NCBI GenBank assembly: GCA_024220505.1
Contig: JAKZZE010000032.1
Span: 527,001 to 591,000, forward strand
Source: Rhizopus arrhizus
Taxonomy: Eukaryota > Mucoromycota > Mucoromycetes > Mucorales > Rhizopodaceae
Length of the DNA stretch: 64,000 bases
Direction: 5' to 3'
Positions 9,145 to 21,300 of this stretch are shown piece by piece (within the stretch, counting starts at the first letter, position 1; every line of letters begins with the position of its first letter). The position numbers and the translations under genes are program-made. The notes below the pieces were generated by a model that saw only the letters and a program-made list of their open reading frames with translations, did not search any database and had not been told where the DNA came from.

Positions 9145-12021
9145 ATGTCTCGTCGTCTCGCTACCCCAATCAATGTTCCCAGTAATGCCCCTAAAAGGGC
9201 AAGAATATCTTCAAGCATTACTGGATCATCATCCACCGTTCTCCCGTCCTCTTCTCCTGCCCCCACTGCTGTTGCGTCTTTTGACAGCTTTGAGCCTTCT
9301 CGCCTTCAAGGCCCAGTTGGCTCTTCTGCAAATGGCCCAACCCTTGAGGCCATCTTTGCTCAGATGCAGCAGCAGGAGCAGATTCAACGCCGACAGGAGG
9401 AGAATCAACGTCGGCAGGAGCTGAAGATTGAGCAGCTAACTCAATTGCTGCAACAACAACAACAAGGGCAGCAACAGCAGCAGCAGCAGCCTCCACAGCA
9501 GCCTCCACAGCAGCAACCTTCTGAGGTCAAAGAGAATAGGGCCTTGACCAGTGTAATTTGAATTTAAAAGCTAAATTAGCATGTGCAAAATAATAACTAA
9601 ATTTTTGTTTTACCCTTTTTGAAATATAGGCTTTCATATTGAAGTACTACAGAGAGCATCTGGTCCCTCGGGGTATCACCTTTGACCTGAAGGAGGTCTT
9701 GCGCTACAAGCAAAACGCAAAGGTCAGAGATTTGCTTGTAGCAGCTGCCAAGAAGGAGCCATTTTCTGCTGGCATTACTGTTTCTGACATGCGCAGCATG
9801 GTCAGAAACAAATTCAACTACATGGTGAGAGAAAGTAAGGGGCTGACGGCTACGTCAGAAGAATCAACGCGCCGTAGTCGTGTGCATGCAGTAAGTAATT
9901 AATATTGGAAAATTGAAATATATAGTGTTTGAAGTACAGTAGCGGACAAAACTGGTGCACAAAAATTAAAATCAACATTGTATCTCCGCCATATGTCTGC
10001 GACTTTTGTGGCATATACCATCTGAAAGACAGTCTAAAATATACATTATGTTATGTAAACCGGAACTGTGCCGGACATCCCCCAGGCATAAGGTCATTTT
10101 TAGTGATTTTTTGCATATTTCAATTTTCGCCAAAAATGTAGTGCTTGTCTAGCCTTCTTTCAATTTTCCCCATATCTCTCCCGTTTGCTTTCAGATTTCA
10201 CAGCATATTAGTAAATCTTAGTAGCTCTTAAAAAATATATAAAATCGTAGTTATTTTGTATTTCCCATTGAATCCCCCCTTTTGTTTTTACCCTATTCAC
10301 TATAACAAAGTACTAGCCTTATATGTTTAAGAAAATAAGCAACTGTAAAAACGAAACTCTGAGATCTCGAATACACTTAGTTCGTACGACAACAGATATT
10401 TCTAGAATAACAAGAATCTCTAAATGGACAATCAACAGGAGAAAGAGGGAAGAAAGAAACTTAATGTCTTGTGATCATGAAGGTCTCCCGCTTTTAGTCT
10501 GAAAAGTTACTAGTTCAGTCATCAACCTAAAGCTTGGACAAGGTCCGTTACACACAGTTCCTGATGCTCAGCACATTTTGAGGATCTTAAGATACAGTGT
10601 TAGCAGACTGTCAGTCTAAAGGCACAGTAGGAAGCTAGATTTGAGTCTGGAAGTAAGGAATCGAAGAATTTCATCAGCTGTATAAGTCGGAAAAAGCGAT
10701 GAATGTGGTATCACAACAAGCCATTGTATACAATAGAGGGCTGGAAGTCTGCTATCTTTAGCAATGAAACAAATATGAACATTATGGATGCAGATAGTAT
10801 ACACTAATATTGAAAGCAAGTCGAGCAACCTGAGCGATTTTTTCACGGTGATCAAACAATGAAGCATGCTGGCTGCTCTGTTATGTTTTAAGGCTGTATT
10901 AGATATTGAGGACCAGAATATGTGTGTCAGGTATACGATGGTATAATGAACTCATAAATATACACATATATTTCGCTTACTTCATACCACAAAAGCCTAG
11001 CGTATAGTAGTCTAAAACGTCGTAATCTCTCGTTTCAGTATGACAATGACACAAGGCACAAGTCAACGCATGTCACAAACTCAATATTTGATAACAGCGC
11101 TTCTGTGCTACAAGTTTAGCCGCCACTAATCCCGGCCTAAGTCCGCTTAAGCATGCCAGGTGGCAATTGATGGCAAAGGTATGATGATACGACACTAGAT
11201 GAAAAAGGGTCGATGATCTTTGGAAAAGAATAGTTAAAGAGCCGGGTTCTTTTACTGAAAATGATATACACGCATATTATTAGCATATGCAAAGAAGAAT
11301 ATCCGATAATATCAAGAGATGAGATGATTATATAAAGTCTAAGATTTTAGCCACTTTTGCGGTTTTTAGAAAATATAAGATTTTATAAATTCAAAGCACG
11401 CTTATCGCTCAGTTTTAACAATGTCATGCTTAGAACATACATAGATTACAATGACTAGTATATCCTCCTTCTAGTACAGTTTCATGACTATTGCAATTAC
11501 CATGAGCAGGTAATGGTAGTTAAAAGCTAAAAAAAAGTTTTGTGCACCAGTTTTGTCCGCTACTGTACTTACATTACTTCTTTAGAAGCTCGCCATGAGG
11601 CGAAATGCTTACAATGCAGCCCCAGAGGAATTTGAAGCTCGTTTTCCTTTTGGAAAAAAGCTTCTGATAACCGATTGGACCTCAGAGGAAGAAGATGGCC
11701 CTGAGGATGAACATGGTCCTGTGTTTGTGGTAAAAAGACCACTCTTTCGAAGTAAAGCAGTAAGTAGTATTTTTGTTATAGTATTTATTTTCTAATATAC
11801 CTTTAATTAATCTACAGGTGGACGAATTCCATGCTTCTCTTCAAAAAGCATGGAGAGACTCCTTGTCGAAAAAAGGCACCATCAATAGAACAAGAAGGGT
11901 GGTGGACTACTTCGACAAGGAGTTCCCCACAAACCTTGACCATGAGGATTATCCCTCTTGGGCCTTTTCTTCTCCTGGCCTTGGCTTTTCCTCTTCTGCT
12001 GCTGCTAATCCTATGCAGTAA
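9145..12021 (+). CDS. CACTG-transposon accessory protein, family 1 (4 exons, 348 aa)
   Basis: Exons 9145-9552, 9630-9890, 11586-11759 and 11818-12021. All splices are phase 0, with donors GTAATT, GTAAGT and GTAAGT. Intron 2 holds a whole mariner-like element (9937-11566); in element 2 the same intron is only ~70 bp, which supports the model. The protein has a Ser/Pro-rich N terminus with a basic KRARIS patch, a Gln/Arg coiled coil then a Gln/Pro run (about residues 85-130), and a conserved module (KYYREHLVPRG ... VSDMRSMVRNKFNYMV). It then has an acidic WTSEEEDGPEDEH and a final RRVVDYFDKEF segment. I do not recognise a named domain. Position beside a TNP2 transposase suggests a TNPA-like DNA-binding helper (inference). 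A GTAAGC at the stop leaves open a further exon. Confidence 0.8.
9937..11566. mobile_element. 1,630-bp mariner-like non-autonomous element, copy A
   Basis: TIRs start CAGTAGCGGACAAAACTGGT and run about 28 bp. TA is duplicated at 9935-9936 and 11567-11568. It sits in intron 2 of the accessory gene. The longest frame (83 codons, minus, 10616-10867) has no transposase motifs. Copies B (inverted), C and D share the whole length. Confidence 0.9.
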
Positions 12022-12206
12022 GCGTTTACTTTCTCTTTTCTCTCTCCCTCCTTTTTTTTTTTTTTTTTTGCTGCCTTTTTGTTGTCTCTGCAAATTGAAT
12101 AAAATTTCAAAAAAAAAATAACAATAATAGTCTATTGAATGATTCTTTAGTAAAATAAATAATAATAATAATAATAAAAGAATGTTTGAATAATTTAGCA
12201 TAGTTG

Positions 12207-15200
12207 TTACATATAAATTCTTCTTGGCAGAGCGAGAGTAAGAAGGTGGTTATCAACATATGGACATATAGCAACAGGGTTGAAAATCCTGTAAATTGGA
12301 AGTATATTGCTGCTTGTAACTGGATCAAATTGATTCTTCCACACTTGGATGCCAGTACCATCAAAGGTGGGAAAATGTTGGGTCGCATGGCTGTACCAAT
12401 TGACGAATGCAAAATAATGAGTGGTATTGTTGAAGGAATGTGAAAAAAAATATAATATTTGACCAATTCGTAGTTGGTTATTTACAACGGCTTGAATGTA
12501 TGATGATGATGAATGACTGTCTGATTGTTGGTAACGTTGTCCAAGCAAGTTAATTTTCTTAAATGATTGTATGATTGTACTAATTGTATTCATAATAGGT
12601 GTTTCATAGGTATCCATATACAGTAGCGGACAAAACTGGTGCACAAAACTTTTTTTTAGCTTTTAACTACCATTACCTGCTCATGGTAATTGCAATAGTC
12701 ATGAAACTGTACTAGAAGGAGGATATACTAGTCATTGTAATCTATGTATGTTCTAAGCATGACATTGTTAAAACTGAGCGATAAGCGTGCTTTGAATTTA
12801 TAAAATCTTATATTTTCTAAAAACCGCAAAAGTGGCTAAAATCTTAGACTTTATATAATCATCTCATCTCTTGATATTATCGGATATTCTTCTTTGCATA
12901 TGCTAATAATATGCGTGTATATCATTTTCAGTAAAAGAACCCGGCTCTTTAACTATTCTTTTCCAAAGATCATCGACCCTTTTTCATCTAGTGTCGTATC
13001 ATCATACCTTTGCCATCAATTGCCACCTGGCATGCTTAAGCGGACTTAGGCCGGGATTAGTGGCGGCTAAACTTGTAGCACAGAAGCGCTGTTATCAAAT
13101 ATTGAGTTTGTGACATGCGTTGACTTGTGCCTTGTGTCATTGTCATACTGAAACGAGAGATTACGACGTTTTAGACTACTATACGCTAGGCTTTTGTGGT
13201 ATGAAGTAAGCGAAATATATGTGTATATTTATGAGTTCATTATACCATCGTATACCTGACACACATATTCTGGTCCTCAATATCTAATACAGCCTTAAAA
13301 CATAACAGAGCAGCCAGCATGCTTCATTGTTTGATCACCGTGAAAAAATCGCTCAGGTTGCTCGACTTGCTTTCAATATTAGTGTATACTATCTGCATCC
13401 ATAATGTTCATATTTGTTTCATTGCTAAAGATAGCAGACTTCCAGCCCTCTATTGTATACAATGGCTTGTTGTGATACCACATTCATCGCTTTTTCCGAC
13501 TTATACAGCTGATGAAATTCTTCGATTCCTTACTTCCAGACTCAAAATCTAGCTTCCTACTGTGCCTTTAGACTGACAGTCTGCTAACACTGTATCTTAA
13601 GATCCTCAAAATGTGCTGAGCATCAGGAACTGTGTGTAACGGACCTTGTCCAAGCTTTAGGTTGATGACTGAACTAGTAACTTTTCAGACTAAAAGCGGG
13701 AGACCTTCATGATCACAAGACATTAAGTTTCTTTCTTCCCTCTTTCTCCTGTTGATTGTCCATTTAGAGATTCTTGTTATTCTAGAAATATCTGTTGTCG
13801 TACGAACTAAGTGTATTCGAGATCTCAGAGTTTCGTTTTTACAGTTGCTTATTTTCTTAAACATATAAGGCTAGTACTTTGTTATAGTGAATAGGGTAAA
13901 AACAAAAGGGGGGATTCAATGGGAAATACAAAATAACTACGATTTTATATATTTTTTAAGAGCTACTAAGATTTACTAATATGCTGTGAAATCTGAAAGC
14001 AAACGGGAGAGATATGGGGAAAATTGAAAGAAGGCTAGACAAGCACTACATTTTTGGCGAAAATTGAAATATGCAAAAAATCACTAAAAATGACCTTATG
14101 CCTGGGGGATGTCCGGCACAGTTCCGGTTTACATAACATAATGTATATTTTGGACTGTCTTTCAGATGGTATATGCCACAAAAGTCGCAGACATATGGCG
14201 GAGATACAATGTTGATTTTAATTTTTGTGCACCAGTTTTGTCCGCTACTGTAATAATTTTGTAAGACTTCATAGTGTTCAGGGCATAAGATTTGTTGTTT
14301 GTTGTTGGTTTTTGAAGGAAGGGATTTTGGTGGCAGAGGCTCACTACCAGTAATTGTCAGGTTAAATAGACTTGGTCCGTCTATGAACTGAGCGTAATCA
14401 AATGGCGTTAGACCACTCTCGTCATTCGTAACTTCGCCTATTTCCCTTATAAAGTTGAGTAGTAGGAGCATGTCTTCGTTGTTGGTATTAAAAAGTGTTG
14501 ATAATGAATGTATAAGATCTTGTGTATGTATTGTTTGTGTAAGCATAGTGACATAAGTAGTTTCGAAGCCTGTCTTGTAATTGATATTTATCTTTTTGAC
14601 ATCACCATTCAAGCGTTCAAAACCATAGAGCCAAAAGGCATAAGAGGGACCAAAGTCCAAAAAGCATTCTTTCAAATGCATGTGCATATGCATATTTGGT
14701 GTTATACTTGTTTTTCCATAAAGTTGAGCACAAGTCTTGCCAAAGGTCTTAAATAATGAATGTGCTGTGTGTATTTCTTCAATTGTGATCAAAGGACCAG
14801 TCACCAATCTTACTGCTTCTACATATCGCATCCAATTGATGAAATGTTCACCGATTAGTCTTTGTTTTAACAGAAAAAGCGAAAGCACAACACACCACGT
14901 TCTCCATTCATCGGATTTCATATTGCTAAAAGTACTTTCAATCTTGCCTTTTTTTTTTTTGTTTTTTTTTTTATACAAAAAATTAGTGTTCAGAATTATC
15001 ACATAATTAATTCTTTTATATTTGTTGCATACCTTTGGAGATTCTGCAGTACTGTGAAGGAATAGCAATTGAAGCTGATTCATCAGCCATGGCTTTGAAA
15101 TCAGCCGTAGAAAGAAGCCCGTGATCTACCCAAACTTCAACCATTCGTTTTGGCGTACCTAGAAATAAATTGTGCATAGGATCAACTGTTGTTAACCTTA

Positions 15201-16665
15201 CAACATCAAAGTATTCTAGTCGGTGAAGTTCACTCCATTTACTTCCTGTGTCCGTCTGCAGGGTTCTTTGTTGTGTAATGTGAGTGGCATTAAGCCAAGC
15301 ATATGCTTCTTGGCGCTGCTGGGTATTGTTTCGCAGAATCCAATGCTCATCGTCAAAGTCTGAAAAATCTGGCTTCGTTGAATTTGCACCAGTACTGATT
15401 CGCGAAAACACAGTGGAACACTTGTTGCAGGCTTTGTGCGCGGATTGACCCATGAATCCAGCTACCTTACGAGCTGCTGGTATATCACAGTTAACGGACA
15501 TCAAAGCAACACGTACCATCTCACCGTTTCTGTTCTGGTACGTTGGCATCATCATACCTCCGTACAAGGTATTCAGCTCTGCAATCATTGGTCGCAAGAA
15601 ATTTTGGAGCTGGTCATCCGTGGGCTCGCCAGGCCCAGGAATCATACCAACCAGGATGATGTTGGAAACCTTCATCCTGGAACCCCTTGGAAGGTTGTTG
15701 ATAGTGAGATATACACCACCGCAAGAGTAATGCATACCATCACTAGGTTGAAACCAATCAACGTTCAATGACACCATTAATGATCGTCTTTTATTCACAA
15801 ATGGCTCCCCAGCTGAGTCGACCATCTCATTCCAGACTCTACCATCATAAATGTCATACAACACACCTTCCTCCACATATCGACCTCTCCACTGTTCAAT
15901 TTCTGTTTCAAAGTTCGGACGGACAAAGAACTTCTTCAACGTTTCGACAATTGAGTTGTACGGGAACTCAAGGACGGGCTTCAGGCTGCTGCCAACAAAA
16001 AGTGAATTACCACATGGGCGCTCTTGTCTGTGGGGGTTGTTTGCAAACCTGACAAAAGGGCATAGTCGGGTATGCAAACTTCCCGTGTCATAAACACTTC
16101 TACAAAGAGAACAGACAAGGAAACGGGAGACACCACTACTGGCAGAGGAATAATTGACCATGGCACGAGCAGTGGAGATCTTTGTAGGAATCTCCATGCC
16201 ATGGCCAAGGGCACGAACAAAGAAAGAAAGAAAGGCCAACAGTTCTTCACCGGCTTCAACAGAAAGGTGCTTTGCTTGAAAAAGCACAAGGTAAAGGACC
16301 AGGAGATACTCCAATTGTTGGTCGTTGGTCATTTCTTCTTCCATGTCGACATCCATGTCAGCATCAAGGTCGAATTCTAAATTTGTTTAATAAAAAAAAA
16401 GGGTGTGTTTATGAATATACCTTCAAACGTGCTTCTTTCGGTAGAACTGGAGGGTTGCTCGAAGATATTTTCTAATCTTCTTTGTCTCAAAACTATTTTA
16501 ATTGCACTTTAGTCTTTCTGCATTTCTTTAAAAAAAAGTACCTTCTCCAACTTTGTCAATACGCTTATGAGTATTAGCGGTTTTCTTGGCAATCATTCTG
16601 AATCCTTCAGGACATTTGCTGCATTTGGTGCATTGGCATTTAACTTTGTTGTTAGTGGCGTTCAT
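12207..16665 (-). pseudogene. TNP2-type (CACTA/Plavaka-like) transposase, 5 exon segments, interrupted by a mariner-like element
   Basis: Exon model (minus): 16665-16542, 16471-16421 (51-nt microexon), 16376-15033, 14947-14251, then 12618-12207 after removing the mariner-like element and one TA. Every join keeps frame and gives 875 codons plus TAA. An N-terminal KCQCTKCSKC and a later His form a zinc-binding motif (residues 10-33). A second Cys cluster (VCSLC) follows. The TNP2 core has LNVDWFQPSDGMHY (Asp ~265), NLPRGSR, IPGPGEPTDDQL, CDIPAARKVAG (Asp ~356), CNKC and VDPMHNLFLGT (Asp ~457). Then MHMHMHLKE, FGPSYAFWLYGFERLNG and a C-terminal THYFAFVNWY. It should bind and cut CACTG ends. Only the insertion of copy B breaks it; the rest looks functional. 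Confidence 0.9.
12621..14250. mobile_element. 1,630-bp mariner-like element, copy B (inverted to copy A)
   Basis: Same TIRs as copy A, with TA at 12619-12620 and 14251-14252. It lies in opposite orientation, only 1.05 kb from copy A. It splits the last coding exon of the transposase; removing it with one TA restores the frame exactly. Confidence 0.92.
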
Positions 16666-16828
16666 TTCAAAAAAAAATAATATTCAGGATTTAGTAGAGG
16701 AATAAGATAGAAAAAAATGCGTGATCAAAAAAAACTAAAGCAAATATACTAAATTTGGATGTCGTTTCCTAAACAGTAACAGTTTTACGTGTACTAAAGA
16801 AATGTTTTTTTTCCTTGTTTTGTTTCAG

Positions 16829-17011
16829 AGAACATATTTAACATTGAGGATACAAAAGATATAAAAGAAAACTCAACAATGGTTAAAATGTAAGTTTGTA
16901 ACAACAAAAATAATACCAGGTCTAACGTCGTTTTTCTTTTTTTTTTTTCTTTTTATATTAAGGATTTCTAATGGGACACAAATGGATGACGAACATGAAC
17001 CTCATGAGTAA
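16829..17011 (+). CDS. Possible two-exon end of a small right-arm gene of element 1
   Basis: A splice-flanked segment (16829-16889, 61 nt, after TTTCAG and before GTAAGT) joins in frame to 16963-17011, ending MDDEHEPHE then TAA. The same pair occurs at 51284-51344 plus 51408 onward, and around 38600-38740. In those copies one extra base in the second segment shifts the frame. I could not find a start codon or upstream exon. It may be a tail exon of the accessory transcript or a noncoding exon. Low confidence. Confidence 0.3.
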
Positions 17012-17439
17012 AGTTATTCTTTCCAACAGATAAAACTATAAGAATATCAAACTTATATTACTGCTTGTTGCTGCAAAGTTTTTTTTTTTGATAAAGAAAG
17101 TTGGCAATGTTAACATCTCTAATGGCTAATGGCAAATTACACCCATGTGTAAACATAAAGTAAGTAATGAACTAATATAAGCTTAAAAACATATATTCTT
17201 TTTATTGTATGTCATGAAAAATAATAAAGCAATCAATTTACTTGAAAAATAAAAACCCTGTGCTTGTATCTATTGATTATAATTGCCTTGTAACAAGATG
17301 TTAACAAAGCTTCTTTTTTTTTATTCTTTTTAGAATATACACGTATTCTTGTTATAATGTACAAGCATTTGTATTTTTATAAAACATGTTTACTGTTAGG
17401 TTATTGTTTTCATTTGAATAAGTAACATTTTATTGCTAT

Positions 17440-17476
<37 letters not shown>

Positions 17477-17997
17477 AGGTCTTTTTTTTTAAACTTTGTC
17501 TTTTTTTTTTTACTTCTAATTTTCCAGCTTCTTTTTTTTTCCCAAACGCAACTATTTTGTTACGTTCTGTTACACGCTTCAAATGAACTAAGCTAAAGAT
17601 CACAGACTGCCTTCCTAATATGTATTCTTTTGATCAAAATAATCACAATGTGTTTTTGTTTTCCGCATTTTGCCCTCAAAAATAAAAAAAAGAAAATATC
17701 GGTCTTTCAACGATAGAGGAGAACAGGCTTTCCAAAAAGAGACTATTTGAAAAAAAAAAGACACTTTTTTAAAACATGAATAACTCTATGAATACTTACA
17801 CCACAAAAAAAATAATAAAATTATTAAATTTCTTTATTTTTTTCGCACCTAAATCTTTTTTCAAAATTCAAAAAGGTGCAATACAGAGCATTTTAATTTT
17901 TTTCGTTTAATCAAAGTTATTTAAATCGTTGAAATTTTGATGTTAGAAATGACTGCCAATGACTGATAACGCTGAAAATCACCAACTATTTGCAGTG
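17012..17997. other. Noncoding right arm of element 1
   Basis: T-tract-rich sequence shared with 51440-52420 and 38760-39600, ending in the right terminal repeat CCAACTATTTGCAGTG. I see no gene. Confidence 0.7.
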
Positions 17998-18054
17998 AAC
18001 ACATTTCACCGAGAACGAGAAGTCGACCTTTCATACCAAAGTAAGCCAGGTGAA

Positions 18055-18069
18055 GAGGGATTAGCTCAG
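18055..18069 (+). repeat. 15-bp tRNA-Cys target duplication (copy 2)
   Basis: GAGGGATTAGCTCAG lies between the truncated 5' edge of LINE A and the 3' end of LINE B. It is the duplicated target shared with 7211-7225 and 23117-23131. Confidence 0.9.
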
Positions 18070-18339
18070 TCGAAAATTTATGTTTTTATTTAAAGATTAA
18101 TGCAATCGACCTTTAGGCCATTATTTGCTAATCAAAGTACAAAAAAGAGAATATACATGATACGAAAAAAAGTCCTAGCGACCATTTGATGGACCAAAAA
18201 AGAGGAGAGAGAAGAGAAGCCAAAAGAGAAATCAAAAGAGCTAATTTGTAGGATATCATGTTCGTGGTCTCCTCCGCATCGTGCACTAAGTGGTTGTGGC
18301 AGTGGGAGGTAGAAGCCAGAGGAACAATCAAAACACATT

Positions 18340-21300
18340 TCACCGAGAACGAGAAGTCGACCTTTCATACCAGAGTAATCCAGGTGAAGGATCATTGGTG
18401 TAATCACCATCAGGGTTGCAAAGCTGGTCAAAGTGCCAAAGGATGGTACAAAGACTGACCCAGAACGGAGGACAACGAGCAGAAGGAGAAACAGGCAACA
18501 AAGACAAGAGATAGTCAATGTGCAGCTCGGTAGAACCAGCAGGAGGGAAAGGAAGACAACACCAGAGAGCCGATGGGACCTGAGGACAGACCATGAGATG
18601 GGCACGAGTGGTATGACCAAACAGACAAGCACAAGGACGAGGATCACCAGGCAGCCAACCCATACGCCAACGTATAAGCCGACTACGATCAGCACGCGAG
18701 GCAGGAACATAAGAGGATTGGATCCACTCGCAGTACAGGACGACAGGCTCGAATCAAGACTTGAGATGTAGAAGCCAGGAACTGATGAAACTCTTGCTGA
18801 CGATACGCATGTAACCAGGTTTTAAGCCGAGAAGGAGCCGTAACTTCTGGTGGGTGATCCAGCACAATGCGTCGAGAGCGAAGAGTTGATAGTAGTGACG
18901 ATGGCAGCGAAGAAGAAAGCAGCGACAAGAGACAGTCATCAGGCAAAGACTGGACACGAAGGCAAAATTTAGCACCAAGGTATCAGCACGGAAACGCATC
19001 GACGGTAGGTTACAGATGTGCCGAAGCACAACCGTCGACGAGGTCTTGTGGCCACCAACGATCAGACGCAGACATCGGCTTTGAGCGCGCTCTAGCTCGT
19101 CATAGTCCTTTTTGAGCAGCTTCGAGATGGCTAGGCCATACTCTAACTTGGGACGTACAAACATAGCATAGAGGCGAGAAGAGAACAGCAGCGAGAAACC
19201 AGACCTATTGGCACCAATTGCAGACAGTTGAGACATCTTGAGTTGTGCACCAGGCTTGCGGTGAGCTACCAGACGAGACGGAGAGATACCATTGCGAACG
19301 AATGGCACACCAAGATAAACGAACTCATCGACAGACGGTATGTCTTCATCATAGAGAGTGAGACGGACGTATCTTGACGACGTCGGATCTGGAGCATTAA
19401 GGATGGCACATTTGGTAGGACTCCATCTGTAGCCGAGCACTTGTGAATGGATTTGGGCCAGGTCAAGCATCTGTTTGACTTCGCTTGCAGAACCGAGAAT
19501 AGCCACATCATCAGCATAAAGGAGAGAGTTGATGGCTGTGGGTGACAAAGACAGAGAGGAGACATCCAATGTCGGACCAAAAGGAAGACCAGGAGAAAGA
19601 CCAAGATCAGAACCAGGAGGACCAGAAGGAGACAAGGATGAGACCATTGCTGTGGTACGCGTGGCAGCAGAACGAAGAAGAGCAGGCAGCGTGTTGATGT
19701 AGATCGAGTACAGATGCGGACTCAAGACAGAGCCTTGAAGTACACCTGTACTCGGAGTGAATGGCGTCGAGACTTGATTAGACATCAGGACCGAGATTGA
19801 AACATCATCAAAGAGATGAGCCAAGACAGAGACCAGAGCAAAAGGAGCAGAGACAGCCAAGAGTGATTGCCATATGACACGTCTGTCGACAGTATCATAG
19901 GCAGCCTTGATATCAAGAAACGCCACGACAGGGAAATGACGCTTTCGACGATAGTACTCCTGTATCAAGTCATGCAAGCAGAGGGCTTGGTCAAGAGCAC
20001 TTCGCTGTGGACGGAAACCACCTTGAGCAATGTCCAGTGGAGGCGAGACATCTTCTAAATGTGGAAAGAGACACATCTCAAACAGCTTTCGGATGATGGA
20101 CGTCAAGGAGATCGGCCTGAAGTTTGACGGTTGATGAGGATCGCCCTTCTTGTAGATAGGCACGACCTGCGCATGACGCCAAAGAGAAGGAGTGTAAGAC
20201 CATTGGCAGCAGATATCAAAGAGACGAGCCAAGATAGCAGCTACTTGTTTGCGTATGGGAATAAGCATCTCTGTACGAAGATGATCAGAGCCAGGAGCTT
20301 TGCGCAGAGGAAGTCGACGCATTGTGTCAGCAACAGTGTCAGCCGAAAAAGAAGAAAGACCAGAACCAGAACCAAGACCAGCACCAAGACCAAGACCAAG
20401 ACCAGAACCAGATGGGTCATCCTCAGACAAGGATCCAAGATCAAAAGGGACATGATCATCAGACGATGGAAGAGGAGGAGGACGGGTGGACGGCAGACCA
20501 GAGCCAGAGTAGACAGATGCAAGATGATCCCGCATAGCATTGGCACCAGCGACAGGGCCATCAGGATGAGCATATGAGACTTGAGGACGACGACGGTTAT
20601 GGACTTGCTTGACCCTACGCACCGCAGAAGAAAAGTCGCCACGAGCGAGGGAGTCACAAAAGGCACGCCAAGATTCTCGTTTAGCTCGCTTGACAGCCGT
20701 GCGGAAACGGACATGAGCTTCTTGATGGAGACCCCACCAGTAAGCTTTGTCAATCCCAAGAGACCAACGCCACTTACGGTAGAGCCAGTCGCGACGATCA
20801 GCCAATGCCTGTAGTTGTGAGGTCCAAAACTTCTTCCATTGCTTGGGTCGAGAAACACGAGATCCAACAGACTTGTCCAGAGCAGAGTAGATGGCCGCAT
20901 TGAGTTCATCGTTGAGATGGTCAATGGGTGGACGCGTTGGCGGTGGACTTGAGCACAGCTGTTGAAGCTGGTCAAGCAAAGCAGCAGACAAGGAACCAAA
21001 GGTAGACACATACAGCTTCTGGACTTCTGGTTCTTTCAACCGAGATAAATTCCAAAGACGACGAACTTGACCAGACGGAGGAGAAGAAGACTGTGTGGAA
21101 TGGACCACAGGGACCGAGTACTCAAAAGAGAGCGACATCAGTTTGTGATCTGACCCCAAAGAAAGATCCAAGGCAACCGAGATACTTGCTGAACGAACCA
21201 GTGGCATGTTGGTGATGTAGTAGTCTACAATGCTGCTTACCTCAGCATGACCACGGCAAGTCAGGTATGTTGGAATACCATAGGCAAGTGTCTTGTTCAG

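Larger units (their letters stand above)
7489..17997. mobile_element. CACTA-like two-gene transposon, family 1, element 1 (10.5 kb)
   Basis: The ends are CACTGCAAATAATTGG on the left and CCAACTATTTGCAGTG on the right, imperfect inverted repeats. A 3-bp target duplication AAC flanks it (7486-7488 and 17998-18000), and the empty site is confirmed by LINE B. It carries an accessory gene on plus (9145-12021) and a TNP2-type transposase on minus (12207-16665), converging. Two mariner-like insertions (9937-11566, 12621-14250) account for 3.3 kb. Element 2 at 47932-52420 is an internally deleted relative. CACTR termini, a 3-bp duplication and a TNP2 transposase place it in the CACTA/CMC group. Confidence 0.9.
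7226..18054 (-). mobile_element. 5'-truncated LINE copy A, split by CACTG element 1
   Basis: 7226-7488 matches the 3' end of LINE B (18070-18332). The match resumes at 17998-18054 after CACTG element 1. Removing that element and one AAC restores the LINE B sequence around 18320-18340. Only about 320 bp of LINE remain, a typical 5' truncation. Both ends are flanked by GAGGGATTAGCTCAG, so this was an independent insertion into the same tRNA-Cys site. It encodes nothing useful. Confidence 0.85.

Noticed and set aside
10616..10867. 83-codon frame in mariner-like copy A, repeated in copies B, C and D
   Set aside because: The copies are nearly identical along their whole length, so conservation of the frame is not evidence. 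No transposase motif, no DDE triad and no good start context.
14046..14250. Extra C-terminal residues after the transposase YY
   Set aside because: They are encoded by mariner-like copy B; removing that element restores the real C terminus at 12618-12207.
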